A stretch of 64,000 bases of DNA from Bacteroidaceae bacterium (GTDB lineage Bacteria > Bacteroidota > Bacteroidia > Bacteroidales > Bacteroidaceae): positions 248,001 through 312,000 of the forward strand of contig JAEESE010000001.1 in assembly GCA_016286165.1 (NCBI GenBank), given 5' to 3'. Position numbers and translations under genes: made by a program. Below the pieces are notes generated by a model that was given only the letters and a program-made list of their open reading frames with translations, did no database searches and was not told where the DNA came from. Within the stretch, counting starts at the first letter, position 1. Each line of letters begins with the position of its first letter. Below are positions 35,901 to 43,587 of this stretch, in pieces.

Positions 35901-38900
35901 TTGGGTTGGTGAGGTCTATAAGTTGGAGGTCGCCGAAGTTGATGTCGGAGTTCTTCACCACCTTCATGCTGCTGATGCTGTATTGCAGCGGCGGCAGCAT
36001 AGCAGAGAACTCGCCCGTCTTCGGGTCGGTGAGAATTACAATCTTCTGGCAGTCGGAGCGCGTGACACCGCCCTTGCGGTAGGCTGTGCTGGCTATTTTC
36101 TCTGTAGCAGAGGCAACGGCGACATTCGTTTTGTTGTTCTCGTAGCTGAAGGTGGCCTCGCCCTCCTCTTTCTTGACGTTCAAGCGGTAGTCGGCTTGTG
36201 GCATGAGCACTATCTCGGTTTGACCGAGGTTGTTCTTGCTCAGCCCGAAGCCCACGGCCTTCTCGCCTTCAATGCTACCGCCTACGACGCGGCCAGTGAA
36301 GTTCACGAGGGTGGCATCGCTGAAGTCAAGACCCGTGACTGCGGCTTTGAATGGCTGCTTAAGTCCAAGCCCGTCGGGGTCGGCGGGGTAGCGCCCGTTG
36401 TTGGCAAAGACGTGTCCGTTCTTCTCAAGCTGAATGTAATGAGAGCCTATGGGCACGCTGATTTCGTAGTTGCCGTCCTTGTCGGTGGTGATCACCTGTC
36501 CTTCCTTCGAACACTTAACTCCGTCAACGTAGAAGCTTACGCCCTCGACTGGATAATCGGTGCCCTCATAGTAAACGGTGCCGCTGACGGGGAACGACGA
36601 GATATCCTCGAAATCGACGCCAGAATGGATGAGCGACGATTGGCTTATGAACCGCGACTGTGACGAAGGTGAGAACTCATGTATGTCCTTTGTGGGAATG
36701 ACGCTGTAGTTGGTGCCTTCGCCTGAGAAAGGAATTCCGCGGACGACGTAATTGCCTATCGTGTCGGTGTAGGCCATCAGACTCAGCTGCTCCTCGCTAG
36801 GGATGTGGGTGTCGCTGGCTGCTGGTACTTTTGTCACAGCGTGGCGGCCGTTGGAAACGTCGCCGCTCTTCGAAAAGTCGTAAGCCAAGTTCTGCGTGGT
36901 CAGGCCTTCGTCGAATGGATAGTAAATGGCCAGTCCTGTCTCGTTGCCTGCCAGCGGGTGGTTGTAGTTGCGCAGAATCTCGGTTTCTGTCAATGCCTTG
37001 GTGAAGTAACGGAACTCGTCAAGATAGCCCTCGAACCATGTGTTGGATGTGAATTTACCAACGTTACCAATGGCCATGCAATCGGCATTCCCCGACTTGC
37101 TCCAGTCCATACTTCGGCCTGAAGTCACAACTTCCGAGTGCATCTCACCGTTGTTGTCAATCACGTAGATGGTGAGCGTCTTAGCTGTCGAGTCGTTGAC
37201 CACCGTCAGATTGCTCCACTGACCGGCTGGGATATATAGGTTGTTTGAGTTGAAGCCCGAGCCGCCGAAGTAGCCGCATAGCTTATAACGGTCATTCGCC
37301 TTTTCGTACTTGGCGCTAAGAGTGATTGCCCACTCCACGTCGAACAACCGGTATTCGCTGCCGTCGGTGCTCATGACCTCGCTGTTCGGGTTCATATACA
37401 TCTGAATGGAGAAATTGCCCGAGAGCAACGACTTCAGTTCTTCATTGTCTGTCGCGTAACGCATGCCTGCGCCGTAGCCGCTGAGCTTCACAGAGTGCAT
37501 GCCGCTGGCAATGGTGCCGTCGTTGGTCTGTTGCTTCAGCGTCACCTTCACACCTTCGACAGCAGCACCGGTACCGAATGTGACACGACCGCTTACCACG
37601 CCCGTAGCAATGCTAAAACCATCAATAGTACGGGTGTCATCGATGGAGCGGGTGTTGCCGTCCTGACTCCAAATGATTACCTTATACTCGTAGAAACTGC
37701 CGGGCTTAGCCTCGACGTCGTCGTAGCTGTAGCCGCTGGCTGTGCCCGAGGTGGTGTGTATGTCGGTCCATGCGCGCTCGTCGACGCTGTTGAGCGGGCG
37801 GCGCTGGATGATAAAGTTGGTGACGTTGCTTCCCACTTGTTTCACCGTCCACTGCAACTTCACCATTCCGCTGTAGCTGCCACGTGAGGCTGTGAAGTCA
37901 AGTATCTTAGAACCGCCGAGCTTAGTCGAGATTACTGAACTGTAGATGTCGGTGTCGAGCACATTGATCTTCAGACGGTAGTAATAGGTGCGGTTGGCTA
38001 CAAGCCCCGAGTTGTCGGAGTGTGTGCCCTCATTGGTATTGGTGCTGGTGATGGGAATGGTCTTGATGGTGGTGAAGTTTGTTCCATTTTCTGAGCGTTG
38101 CACCTCAAGCGAATAGGATTTAGAACCAGAGGCATCGCCTATGGCGGTGTGATGCCACGAGAGGTTAATCTTATCCTCGTCGGTAGTCGCGGTGAAGTTG
38201 CTGAAGTTCCAGTTGCGCGCCAATGTGAGATTAACACTTGCCGTCAGTTCGGTGCGCTGTTCGCCGGCAGTAGGGATGAATGATAACTCATAGGTATAGT
38301 TCGTGTCGTAACCGGGGACGGTGGCGGTATAGGAGGAGGTGCTGTACGAGAGGTTGCTCGCAACTACTTCCCTTGCCTTGGTACCCGAGGCAGTGGGGTA
38401 GCGGAATATGCTCCATGTACCACCTTTATTATTGCCCTCGTAGCTCCATGAGAACTTCACCTCCTTAGTCCAAAGGTTGGTAGAAGTGATGCTAAAGCCC
38501 TTTGGCCGTATATAGCCTGGAACTTTGGTAACGTACCATTGGTAAACTTTAATGTTCAGCTTTGGGCTCAAATCTTTGTATCCCGAAGGCGTAAAATTGT
38601 TGATCGGGATGATGTACTCGATATACTTGGATGACTCGTTGTAGTAGTTGGCACGCTCTGAGAAGTCCACCTCCTGATTAGAGAAACTGGAATTACCTTG
38701 CGCATAAGAAGCTTTCGATGTCAGATTGTCAGTCCACTTCAGACCCGAGGTGGTGGCTCCACTGTATGAACCTACGGTGGTGGGACCATAGCTGGCATTC
38801 AGGTTGCCGTTTATCTTCATCTTGCCATACTCCGTCATCTCTGCCGTCGGGCTGTTAAGTCCCATGCTACCGGCATTGAACGTCCATGTGTTCGACTGCA

Positions 38901-39480
38901 GCTGCCCGTCATGTTTGTTGTTGATTTTCCAGTAGCCGGAGATGGTTACGGAGTAGCTCTTGCCCAGCTGTATCTTGTCCATGAACACAAGACAGTAGAC
39001 GACCTTGCGTTTGCTGCCGTCGCCCTCGTTGTAGGGATTGTAGAACTTCACCGTGTAGTTCACTCCGTCCACATTACGGGTGTAGGTGTTGCCCCACCAA
39101 CTATCGTTGCTGCAAGCCTTGGTGGCCCCGTCGCTGTTACCACTGTCGCTGCCTCCTGGCCAAGCCAACTCGTAGTCAGGTGTGCAGATGTACTGATCGT
39201 TGACGAATAGAGCAGGACCTGCAGTCTCGCCCGAAGGTACGCCGTTCGGACTCTTGTGCAGGAAGAAACCGTTGTTGCCCTTCGTGTCGTCATAGTACAT
39301 CACGTGGAAAGCAAGATAAGGCTGCGCCAACGTGGGGTTGTGTGCAATGATGTTGCTTTCAGGGCAATTGTTGAATTCCCTCGTGGCCGCCCATACGGGG
39401 CTGCTTGCCGAGAAAAAACACGCGAGAAGCAGTAGTGGCACTAGCCATCTGCGCTTCGTTTTGTTGTGATTGTTTTTCAT
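29977..39480 (-). CDS. Giant multidomain surface protein C (3167 aa)
   Basis: Ordinary signal peptide from MKNNHNKTKRRWLVPLLLLA, with no long extension. The first 310 residues are unrelated to the N-termini of A and B and form a separate beta-rich domain. Fn3-like domains follow, then LamG (about 667-830), a carboxypeptidase-regulatory-like fold (about 960), the shared core with GFGLSKNNLGQT (about 1080) and GGQTCCPYEG (about 1790), LamG-like domains (about 2140 and 2343), a BACON-like domain (about 2650), GWTW and GWNW modules (about 2843 and 2930), and tail RRGIYIRDGKKIAIK. It is the first giant gene downstream of the regulator, so it may be the oldest or the main regulated copy. The different N-terminal domain suggests a different ligand or partner. 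Function unknown. Confidence 0.85.
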   Translation of the reverse strand: MKNNHNKTKRRWLVPLLLLACFFSASSPVWAATREFNNCPESNIIAHNPTLAQPYLAFHVMYYDDTKGNNGFFLHKSPNGVPSGETAGPALFVNDQYICTPDYELAWPGGSDSGNSDGATKACSNDSWWGNTYTRNVDGVNYTVKFYNPYNEGDGSKRKVVYCLVFMDKIQLGKSYSVTISGYWKINNKHDGQLQSNTWTFNAGSMGLNSPTAEMTEYGKMKINGNLNASYGPTTVGSYSGATTSGLKWTDNLTSKASYAQGNSSFSNQEVDFSERANYYNESSKYIEYIIPINNFTPSGYKDLSPKLNIKVYQWYVTKVPGYIRPKGFSITSTNLWTKEVKFSWSYEGNNKGGTWSIFRYPTASGTKAREVVASNLSYSTSSYTATVPGYDTNYTYELSFIPTAGEQRTELTASVNLTLARNWNFSNFTATTDEDKINLSWHHTAIGDASGSKSYSLEVQRSENGTNFTTIKTIPITSTNTNEGTHSDNSGLVANRTYYYRLKINVLDTDIYSSVISTKLGGSKILDFTASRGSYSGMVKLQWTVKQVGSNVTNFIIQRRPLNSVDERAWTDIHTTSGTASGYSYDDVEAKPGSFYEYKVIIWSQDGNTRSIDDTRTIDGFSIATGVVSGRVTFGTGAAVEGVKVTLKQQTNDGTIASGMHSVKLSGYGAGMRYATDNEELKSLLSGNFSIQMYMNPNSEVMSTDGSEYRLFDVEWAITLSAKYEKANDRYKLCGYFGGSGFNSNNLYIPAGQWSNLTVVNDSTAKTLTIYVIDNNGEMHSEVVTSGRSMDWSKSGNADCMAIGNVGKFTSNTWFEGYLDEFRYFTKALTETEILRNYNHPLAGNETGLAIYYPFDEGLTTQNLAYDFSKSGDVSNGRHAVTKVPAASDTHIPSEEQLSLMAYTDTIGNYVVRGIPFSGEGTNYSVIPTKDIHEFSPSSQSRFISQSSLIHSGVDFEDISSFPVSGTVYYEGTDYPVEGVSFYVDGVKCSKEGQVITTDKDGNYEISVPIGSHYIQLEKNGHVFANNGRYPADPDGLGLKQPFKAAVTGLDFSDATLVNFTGRVVGGSIEGEKAVGFGLSKNNLGQTEIVLMPQADYRLNVKKEEGEATFSYENNKTNVAVASATEKIASTAYRKGGVTRSDCQKIVILTDPKTGEFSAMLPPLQYSISSMKVVKNSDINFGDLQLIDLTNPTYTWSDTLYNDARTDYELYEYNTCLRQTYHSTPTFNVTQDGREDGSFGISSYTFTDEVGKLTIDDIYTVADGKVTYNYGVEGHKSPIFVKEDTYIFKLRGFEHYVNADNGEIDDVPLAGNVVTINNALSADQAVYIEDGNDGGQDVVAGQVKDLQPNQLELDSLGYATYKWQAGMPNIAVPYTRTISMTYDIDGRTYQWEGSGLAGIILGDLPTGNNFVTAGPDKLLMILRDPPGTNSFAEWTSGSSTTTSKVRGNTFTENAGVKFEHKFGLHAETIIGTPATGQVIVAEAKDDLTLGAKMESSGEDSKTTTTTTTVTQAISTSAAPEYVGAQGDVFIGTSTNIVFGKARDLNFHRSADGVELGLLDIVSTGVKFNTMFSYTQNYIENVLFPNFELLRQSLLKTTDQGTIDSFKNTTDHVVYLTTLSPDDDDYGKTGTYKAIAPANPDPDKHYEDSVRWVTNQIKNWIGYLAQNDSAKVEAFNDRSKYLLDGNVSFDSGTTITSTTETENSTTNTWDWTVSAGLVVENSFGFELNGFGVDCTIEDETMGGRHEVDEEGKATTTSFSYTLAEDGDDDALSVDVLKFDAYGPIFHTRGGQTCCPYEGQTVTKYYKPGTTIMEATMQIEVPQIDVDVPTISDIPTGAAANYTLRLSNASEIDEDVYYRLLIADETNPDGAALSIDGKAITDSRVIKIPAGQTVTKALQLKQTNVGILDYENIAVVLASQCQYDPTSTWDVITDTVYISAHFVPSSSPVDLALSNTLMNTETGTDLGLTFSNFDRTYRGLKAFRLQYKKLGATDWTLFHEYVLDKSAVTTNNELLPASGGSVSYTLPMQDFTDGDYLFRVLSVSSYGTGETVYSSKEIAMVKDMQRPVPLGLPEPADGVLSPGDEISITFNEDIIKGALTKTANFKVTGVLNGAEIDHETALRASGGSQAAAQTEADISLAERDFSIDAWVNISGAGEIASHGNASSKMTIATDPDSHLTIDIAGTTYTSTAVVPTNTWAFLSLSYQHTDAGGEISATVATADQTVNLFSGEPVVNYEGNGPIAVGRNLSGAMHELLLWEEAHDMTTALLNRYKSKSPATRNLIGYWKMNEGEGTFITDYARDRHMTMPAETWYINNENKAVELSGSNFITTETGDLQIFNDDDYAIEFWMRGDAQTGEAQLLQMGEVALWTDTDGKLNLTTKGAYNEGEGTVLTTSSSNLLDNTWHHVALNMLRQGAAAVYVDGARVLSTNAANVGGIASDRLFMGARRTTFSVGTDYTYDRAFKGQIDELRIWGASMNADLLANQRKMRLTGKEDGLLLYFPFEKKKLDEYNQVVTEGSPTDLAGTGHEVQISTLNLQSSVFKFTDEAPALRTKPTETNVGFTFTASDTKIVLDIDENASAIEGCTLTFTVRDVSDKNGNYSLPAVWSAYINRNELVWKESTLNIVQPANTATSFNVAIQNKGGQQQMWTITGMPAWLSVSAEQGNVAALSETNVNFTVDETAPIGKYEVTIYLEGNSGIETPLTLNINVEGEKPDWAVNGSDYESTMNVIAMLDFAGTPCDDADDMVAAFIGDECRGVGYAKYNSRYDSYFILLNISGNRADDGKPITLRAYDASTGIVYSFVESTPALTFSQNKVLGTYAEPVLISTSDLLEQNIALGKGWTWMSIQLTTDDMTVPTIFSSVALKTNIVKSKEAFMEQLDGQWYPANTLTLNNREMYMVQMTEPQTLSIAGHAVDLKQEKIEAAPGWNWIGYPGTKIISIGDAFAGMEPHDGDVVKSQSAFAMYDGYEWNGTLGALIPGEGYMLRNTGSEARTFTYPTATASAVRKAPMRRISTAFTPIDHHNYSGNMNIVGLVTIDDQPLANGEIAVYAGDECRTATLTDAEGYAYITVPGEDATELTFKTYCQGVLISSKVKSQYVNNDVVGSHRAPLAITFSENDATDIDMVGTDADSQWFDIAGRKLVSSESRTLRRGIYIRDGKKIAIK

Positions 39481-39781
39481 TTTTATTTAACTTTCATTGC
39501 TGTCCACTTAAAATCGCAAGGCGTTCTTTGAAATGATTGAAATATAGTTAGTTACAGAGATTTCTTGAGTCAACGGATTTGATTTTGTATCTACGCAGTC
39601 TAAACAGACGACAGTATATGAACAAATCGAAATACGTTTTCGCTCAACACGTATCTCAGAGATCTCATCTACAGAACTATATTCAAAAATGACAAAGACC
39701 GAAGTGGTTCAAGTGAACCTGATTTATTTAATCTTTAAACTCGTCCATTTTAGAGGACATTAGTGTTAAACTTTATAAAGT

Positions 39782-39824
39782 CAAATATACTTATGAGCAA
39801 GACGAATTCACAGTCAACTTGTCT
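39782..39824 (-). promoter_or_regulatory. Candidate promoter and AGAC-motif site upstream of giant C
   Basis: On the - strand TATATTTG lies at 39789-39782 with no good -33 element. Next to it AGACGAATT (39800-39808) and AACTTGTCT (39816-39824) form a near-inverted pair of the motif found before A and B. Transcription from here would give a leader of about 300 nt. The rest of the 430-bp gap 39481-39911 shows no gene and no clear terminator. Confidence 0.35.
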
Positions 39825-39911
39825 CAATCACGTTGCCCAAAACGGCGCACTGATACAAAATACTGATACCAAGATGAAACATCCGTTGAAGAGGGAGTTT
39901 CGTGGGTGAAG

Positions 39912-41723
39912 CTAAAGCTGCTGCGAAGCGCTTCTGTATGCCGATGGCGTGAGAGCGTACTTCTGCTTGAAGTTGCGACCGAAAGTGTCAGCGCTTGGGA
40001 AGCCGCTTTCGCGTGCTACGTCAGCAATAGACAAATCAGGACGTGAGGTAAGCAGCTTGGCAGCATGAGGCAGGCGGCAGTCGGTGAGGAACTCGATAAG
40101 CGACTTGTAGGGGCTTCCCTTGGCAAAAGCCGCTCCTATGCGTTCCTTCGACAGACCGAAACGGTCCACCAACGTCTGGCGGTCCATGCTTGGGTCAAGG
40201 TACAGTTGGTCTCGAAGAATGGCATCGCGCAGTTGCTGGAAGAGCGAGGCATCGGGGGAATCAGGCGTTATGGCGTCGTCTGGAATTTCGGTATTAACCG
40301 GAATAACCGTATCACCAGTTATGGATTCAAGGCTCTCCTTGTACTCAATGGCTTCTGCTATCTCACGCGCGAGCACTCGGTTTTTCTTTAATGTTTCGCG
40401 ACGCTTGTACGAGAAATAAACGGCAAAGGCGATGGCTGCCGCCAGGCCGATAATCTCCGACATCGTCAGCAGGCGATAAAAGCGGGCATCCGACTCAGCC
40501 TTTTGCCGCGCCAACTGCTCTTCTTGAAGACCATATAGCGTGGCAAGCTCCGCTAACTGGTCTCGCTGGTTGCGCTGATCCAAGCTGTCGCGGATAATAT
40601 ATGCCCGCTCCAGATAGCCCAATGCCTGTGCTGTGCGACCTTGCATCTGCGCAGCCTCACCACGTTGCTCAAGACATATCTGGTAGTTGGGGTTGATTGT
40701 GTCCGGATAGGAATTCTCGAAGCGTTCCATTGCCTCCTCGAAACGGTCAAACTGGCCTAAGTGATGGTAGGCAGCCGACATCATCTTCGCGCAGTCAATA
40801 CCCTGGCTCCATTCCGTGCGGAAGACTTCAGCCTCTGTGTCAAGTGCCTTTCGAAGATATTGCGAGCGCAGGCCGGGGTTGGCCTTATTCTCCGTTGCCA
40901 GCCGGGCATAGGAGATGGTCAGGAATGAGAGAATCTGCCCACGGGCGAAGTCAATATACTCAGCAGGATTGAAGCCCTCTTGCATATCGCCGAAACGATT
41001 AGGGTGCTGCTCAAGCTCATCAAGGCGCGAAAGCACATCCTTGCATACCTTTTCCATTTCGCTGAAACGCTTATGGTCAATCAGTATGTGCAGAAGTTTC
41101 TTTGATGCGTCGTGGTACGACACCACACCGCCAAAGGTGTCCAGCTTACGTAGCTCACCCAGGGTCCCTTCCAGACGTGCAATAGCTTCGTCAGTACGAC
41201 CAGTCTGCGCCAAGGACCGAGCAATGAAAGCCTCCATCTTGCCCACCTCGTCGGGCATATTCAAGGCGTGAGCCAGTCGCGAAGCTTCTGTAGCATAACG
41301 AATAATAGCCGGGTGGTTGGCTGCAGTATATTCCAAACTCGTCAGCAGGAGGTAGACACGCTCCAGCGTCACAGAATCGCTCTTCACTTCCTTGCCCGCC
41401 TTGAGCAACTCTTCCTCGCGCTTTATCAAATCCAGACACGTCTGGCGCGACTGCGGGATATTGTGCAAGCCACCGTACTGCGTCACAGCTTTCAGGTACT
41501 CTGCTCGCTGCCACGTAATATTGCCTACCGCCAATGCCGAGTCAATCATACCTAAAGCACGTTCCGGCTCCGTGCGGTGAATACTCATTGCTGCCGCCTC
41601 TGTGTAAATAGTGTCAGCACCGGCAGGCAAAGACTTACCCCTATTTCCTATTCCGCAACTTGAGAGTATAAATAAGCTTGCCGCTATCGCAACGAGCAAT
41701 AAATCAACATGTTTCCTTGACAT
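39912..41723 (-). CDS. Membrane-spanning TPR/AraC-type transcriptional regulator
   Basis: 603 aa from ATG at 41723. The longer reading from 41807 starts upstream of the predicted transcription start and is rejected. N-terminal hydrophobic segment with a lipobox-like end (LFILSSCG), so the sensor part is probably lipid- or membrane-anchored in the periplasm. Residues about 40-400 are helical TPR-like repeats. A transmembrane helix lies at about 421-439 (IIGLAAAIAFAVYFSYKRR), then a linker, then an AraC-type helix-turn-helix domain at about 500-603 with LSIADVARESGFPSADTFGR and FKQKYALTPSAYR. This layout detects a periplasmic signal and acts on DNA directly, a known one-component style in Bacteroidota. 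Same strand and directly upstream of giant C, so it is the obvious candidate regulator of the giant locus; this link is inference. Confidence 0.83.
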   Translation of the reverse strand: MSRKHVDLLLVAIAASLFILSSCGIGNRGKSLPAGADTIYTEAAAMSIHRTEPERALGMIDSALAVGNITWQRAEYLKAVTQYGGLHNIPQSRQTCLDLIKREEELLKAGKEVKSDSVTLERVYLLLTSLEYTAANHPAIIRYATEASRLAHALNMPDEVGKMEAFIARSLAQTGRTDEAIARLEGTLGELRKLDTFGGVVSYHDASKKLLHILIDHKRFSEMEKVCKDVLSRLDELEQHPNRFGDMQEGFNPAEYIDFARGQILSFLTISYARLATENKANPGLRSQYLRKALDTEAEVFRTEWSQGIDCAKMMSAAYHHLGQFDRFEEAMERFENSYPDTINPNYQICLEQRGEAAQMQGRTAQALGYLERAYIIRDSLDQRNQRDQLAELATLYGLQEEQLARQKAESDARFYRLLTMSEIIGLAAAIAFAVYFSYKRRETLKKNRVLAREIAEAIEYKESLESITGDTVIPVNTEIPDDAITPDSPDASLFQQLRDAILRDQLYLDPSMDRQTLVDRFGLSKERIGAAFAKGSPYKSLIEFLTDCRLPHAAKLLTSRPDLSIADVARESGFPSADTFGRNFKQKYALTPSAYRSASQQL

Positions 41724-41763
41724 ACAAGATTGATTTGATAGTGATGAGTGATTAATCTCGCCA

Positions 41764-41794
41764 CAAATGTAAGTGTTTTTTGTTGAAATAGAAA
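41764..41794 (-). promoter_or_regulatory. Promoter of the AraC-type regulator
   Basis: On the - strand TACATTTG (41771-41764) fits TAnnTTTG, with TTTC about 19 nt upstream as an imperfect -33 element. Transcription would start near 41757, which favours the ATG at 41723 over the upstream one. Confidence 0.5.
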
Positions 41795-41953
41795 AGGAAA
41801 AAGACAAAAAAAATAAAATAAGTTATCCTATTTGTTTACGGGCTTAAACTAAAACGCTCTTTAAGGATGAACTTGCGAAGGAGTGGATTACCTGCAATAA
41901 ACTCATTTACAAGTGCGGTGGAGTGGGCGAGAAGAGAAAAAAGGCCGTTTTGT

Positions 41954-41985
41954 TTTGGTGGTTCAGAAAGATTGGCGTACTTTTG
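41954..41985 (+). promoter_or_regulatory. Promoter of the histidine phosphatase gene
   Basis: TTTG at 41954-41957, a 20-nt spacer, TACTTTTG at 41978-41985: a full consensus match. The start site near 41992 lies beyond the first in-frame ATG at 41913, so translation must begin at 42054 or later. Confidence 0.7.
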
Positions 41986-42053
41986 CAACAGCTTCGAATT
42001 ACACATTAATTATTATTATAACGGTTACGGCCGTGATCACTTACTTAGTTGTT

Positions 42054-43355
42054 ATGAACAGAATGCTCGTTTCCATCGTGGCCATGCTCATGGCTACATT
42101 TGCTACTGCCCAGACCGCAATCAATCCGTTGGCCCAACGTGGTCGGCAGTCGTGGCAACCTTTGCAGGCCCTTGAACAACTCAAGGCTGAACCTATGAAA
42201 GCCTATGGCGGTGACTATCCCTATCAATGGGCTCCTCGGCCTCAGACAAAGGCTCCCAAAGGTTATAAACCATTCTATGTCAGTCACTATAGCCGGCATG
42301 GCTCGCGCTACTACTGGACCGACCACCTCTACAAGGATATCGATACCTTGATGACTATCGGACACAATAGGTATCAGCTGACCTCTGTAGGCGAGGCATT
42401 CTACAAGAAGTTTAAAGAAGCAAAAGAGGAACTGCAGACAGGCGTTTCGGAGCTCACTGAGGTTGGTTGGCAACAGCACCAAGGTATAGCCCGGACTATG
42501 TATAATACCTTCCCAGAGGTGTTTCGTAAGGGCGGAGATGTGTTTGCAATTTCGTCATTATCAGGTCGTTGCGTATTGAGTATGTCGGCCTTCTGTCAGG
42601 AGCTGGTGCAGTGTAATCCCAAGATAGAGGTTCGTGAGCAATCTTCTCGTTTCACGCTTGACGGCGTAGTGCCCACTGACCGCCAGAATCCTGCTTGGCG
42701 CAGGTTCCCTAAGAGTAGGCCGCGTTACGAGAAACGTAATGGAGAGTTCAAGCGAGGCAGGCCTTTGGCCGACGTCGTTGCCGATCGTGTGTTCACGTCT
42801 ATCGACAGCTTACCCGCCGATCGTCGGCGCATAGGCGGTTGGCTTCTAGACCTTTACACTTCGCTGCCCAGCATTGGTCATCAGGGTATGATGGAAGGTA
42901 TTGTCAGCGACCAGGAACTTGTCGACAGATGGGAAGAGGCAAACCTTGGGAGCTACACTTGGGTTTTTGAACCTCGATATGAGATGATTCCAGTGCTGAA
43001 GGATATCCTCAACAAGGCTGCTGACGTGATAGAAGGCCGCAGCAATAGAATCGCTGACCTCAGGTTCGGTCACGACACTTGTCTCGGACCGCTCACGGTG
43101 CTGATGGGCATCAATGGTGCTGATCTTGATCCTGAAGATCCTTACGAAGTGAAGAACTGCTACCAGAACTGGCAGACAGCTATGGCTTCGAACATTCAGC
43201 TCGTGTTCTATCGCAAGAAAAACTCTGCCGACATTCTTGTCAAATGCCTGCTCAATGGCGCAGAAGCTTCGCTGCCTTTGCCTTCCGATCAAGCTCCCTA
43301 CTACAAATGGTCCGATTTTCGCGACTTCTACATCAAACGCTGCCAGATAGAATAG
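42054..43355 (+). CDS. Secreted histidine-type acid phosphatase (MINPP/phytase-like)
   Basis: 433 aa from ATG at 42054, which gives a signal peptide ending MATFATAQ and fits the promoter. Histidine phosphatase clan 2: catalytic motif HYSRHGSRY (about residue 80), in which His is the phosphate acceptor, and GHDTCLGPLTVLMG (about residue 339), the HD-type proton-donor motif. Relatives in Bacteroidales dephosphorylate inositol polyphosphates (phytate); other phosphomonoesters are possible. It works in the periplasm or on the surface. It is divergent from the regulator gene and followed by its own terminator, so probably monocistronic. Confidence 0.85.
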   Translation: MNRMLVSIVAMLMATFATAQTAINPLAQRGRQSWQPLQALEQLKAEPMKAYGGDYPYQWAPRPQTKAPKGYKPFYVSHYSRHGSRYYWTDHLYKDIDTLMTIGHNRYQLTSVGEAFYKKFKEAKEELQTGVSELTEVGWQQHQGIARTMYNTFPEVFRKGGDVFAISSLSGRCVLSMSAFCQELVQCNPKIEVREQSSRFTLDGVVPTDRQNPAWRRFPKSRPRYEKRNGEFKRGRPLADVVADRVFTSIDSLPADRRRIGGWLLDLYTSLPSIGHQGMMEGIVSDQELVDRWEEANLGSYTWVFEPRYEMIPVLKDILNKAADVIEGRSNRIADLRFGHDTCLGPLTVLMGINGADLDPEDPYEVKNCYQNWQTAMASNIQLVFYRKKNSADILVKCLLNGAEASLPLPSDQAPYYKWSDFRDFYIKRCQIE

Positions 43356-43382
43356 ATGGTATAGTTGTTTGGCTTAAAACCG

Positions 43383-43415
43383 AGAGCCCTCCGAAAATCA
43401 TCGGAGGGCTCTTGA
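43383..43415 (+). terminator. Terminator of the histidine phosphatase gene
   Basis: GAGCCCTCCGA, loop AAATCA, TCGGAGGGCTC, then TTGATTT. A stable 11-bp stem 27 bp after the stop codon. Confidence 0.8.
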
Positions 43416-43422
43416 TTTATGG

Positions 43423-43490
43423 AGCACGTGAGGAAAAAGAACCCCTCGGGGTTCAATTCCCGAAGGGTTCACGTTAGTGGAGCTGGAGGG
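43423..43490 (-). repeat. Detached copy of the tmRNA 3' end plus terminator (68-bp direct repeat, copy 1)
   Basis: Identical over 68 bp to 43588-43655. It holds the last 13 nt of tmRNA (43478-43490), the spacer and the GAACCCC/GGGGTTC terminator hairpin with its T-run (43434-43454 on the - strand). The 97 bp between the copies contains no gene. The form is that of an attachment-site duplication or a tandem duplication. Confidence 0.85.
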
Positions 43491-43587
43491 TGGCATCAAA
43501 GAATAGAATGTTTTTCTTTTCTGAAGATGACTTCTCAGTGCTCGGCGGTTGCAAGACAAGTTTACTTAGTCGCAGCAATCGTCGCTA

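Noticed and set aside
29971..36663. Long + strand ORFs antisense to giant C (for example 29971-30801 and 35923-36663)
   Set aside because: They lie opposite a well-supported coding frame, have no recognisable domains or promoters, and arise from codon bias in the giant gene.
41724..41807. Upstream start of the AraC-type regulator
   Set aside because: The extension lies before the predicted transcription start, and the inner ATG gives a clean signal/lipobox sequence.
41913..42053. N-terminal extension of the histidine phosphatase
   Set aside because: It contains the consensus promoter at 41954-41985, so it should not be translated; the ATG at 42054 gives a normal signal peptide.
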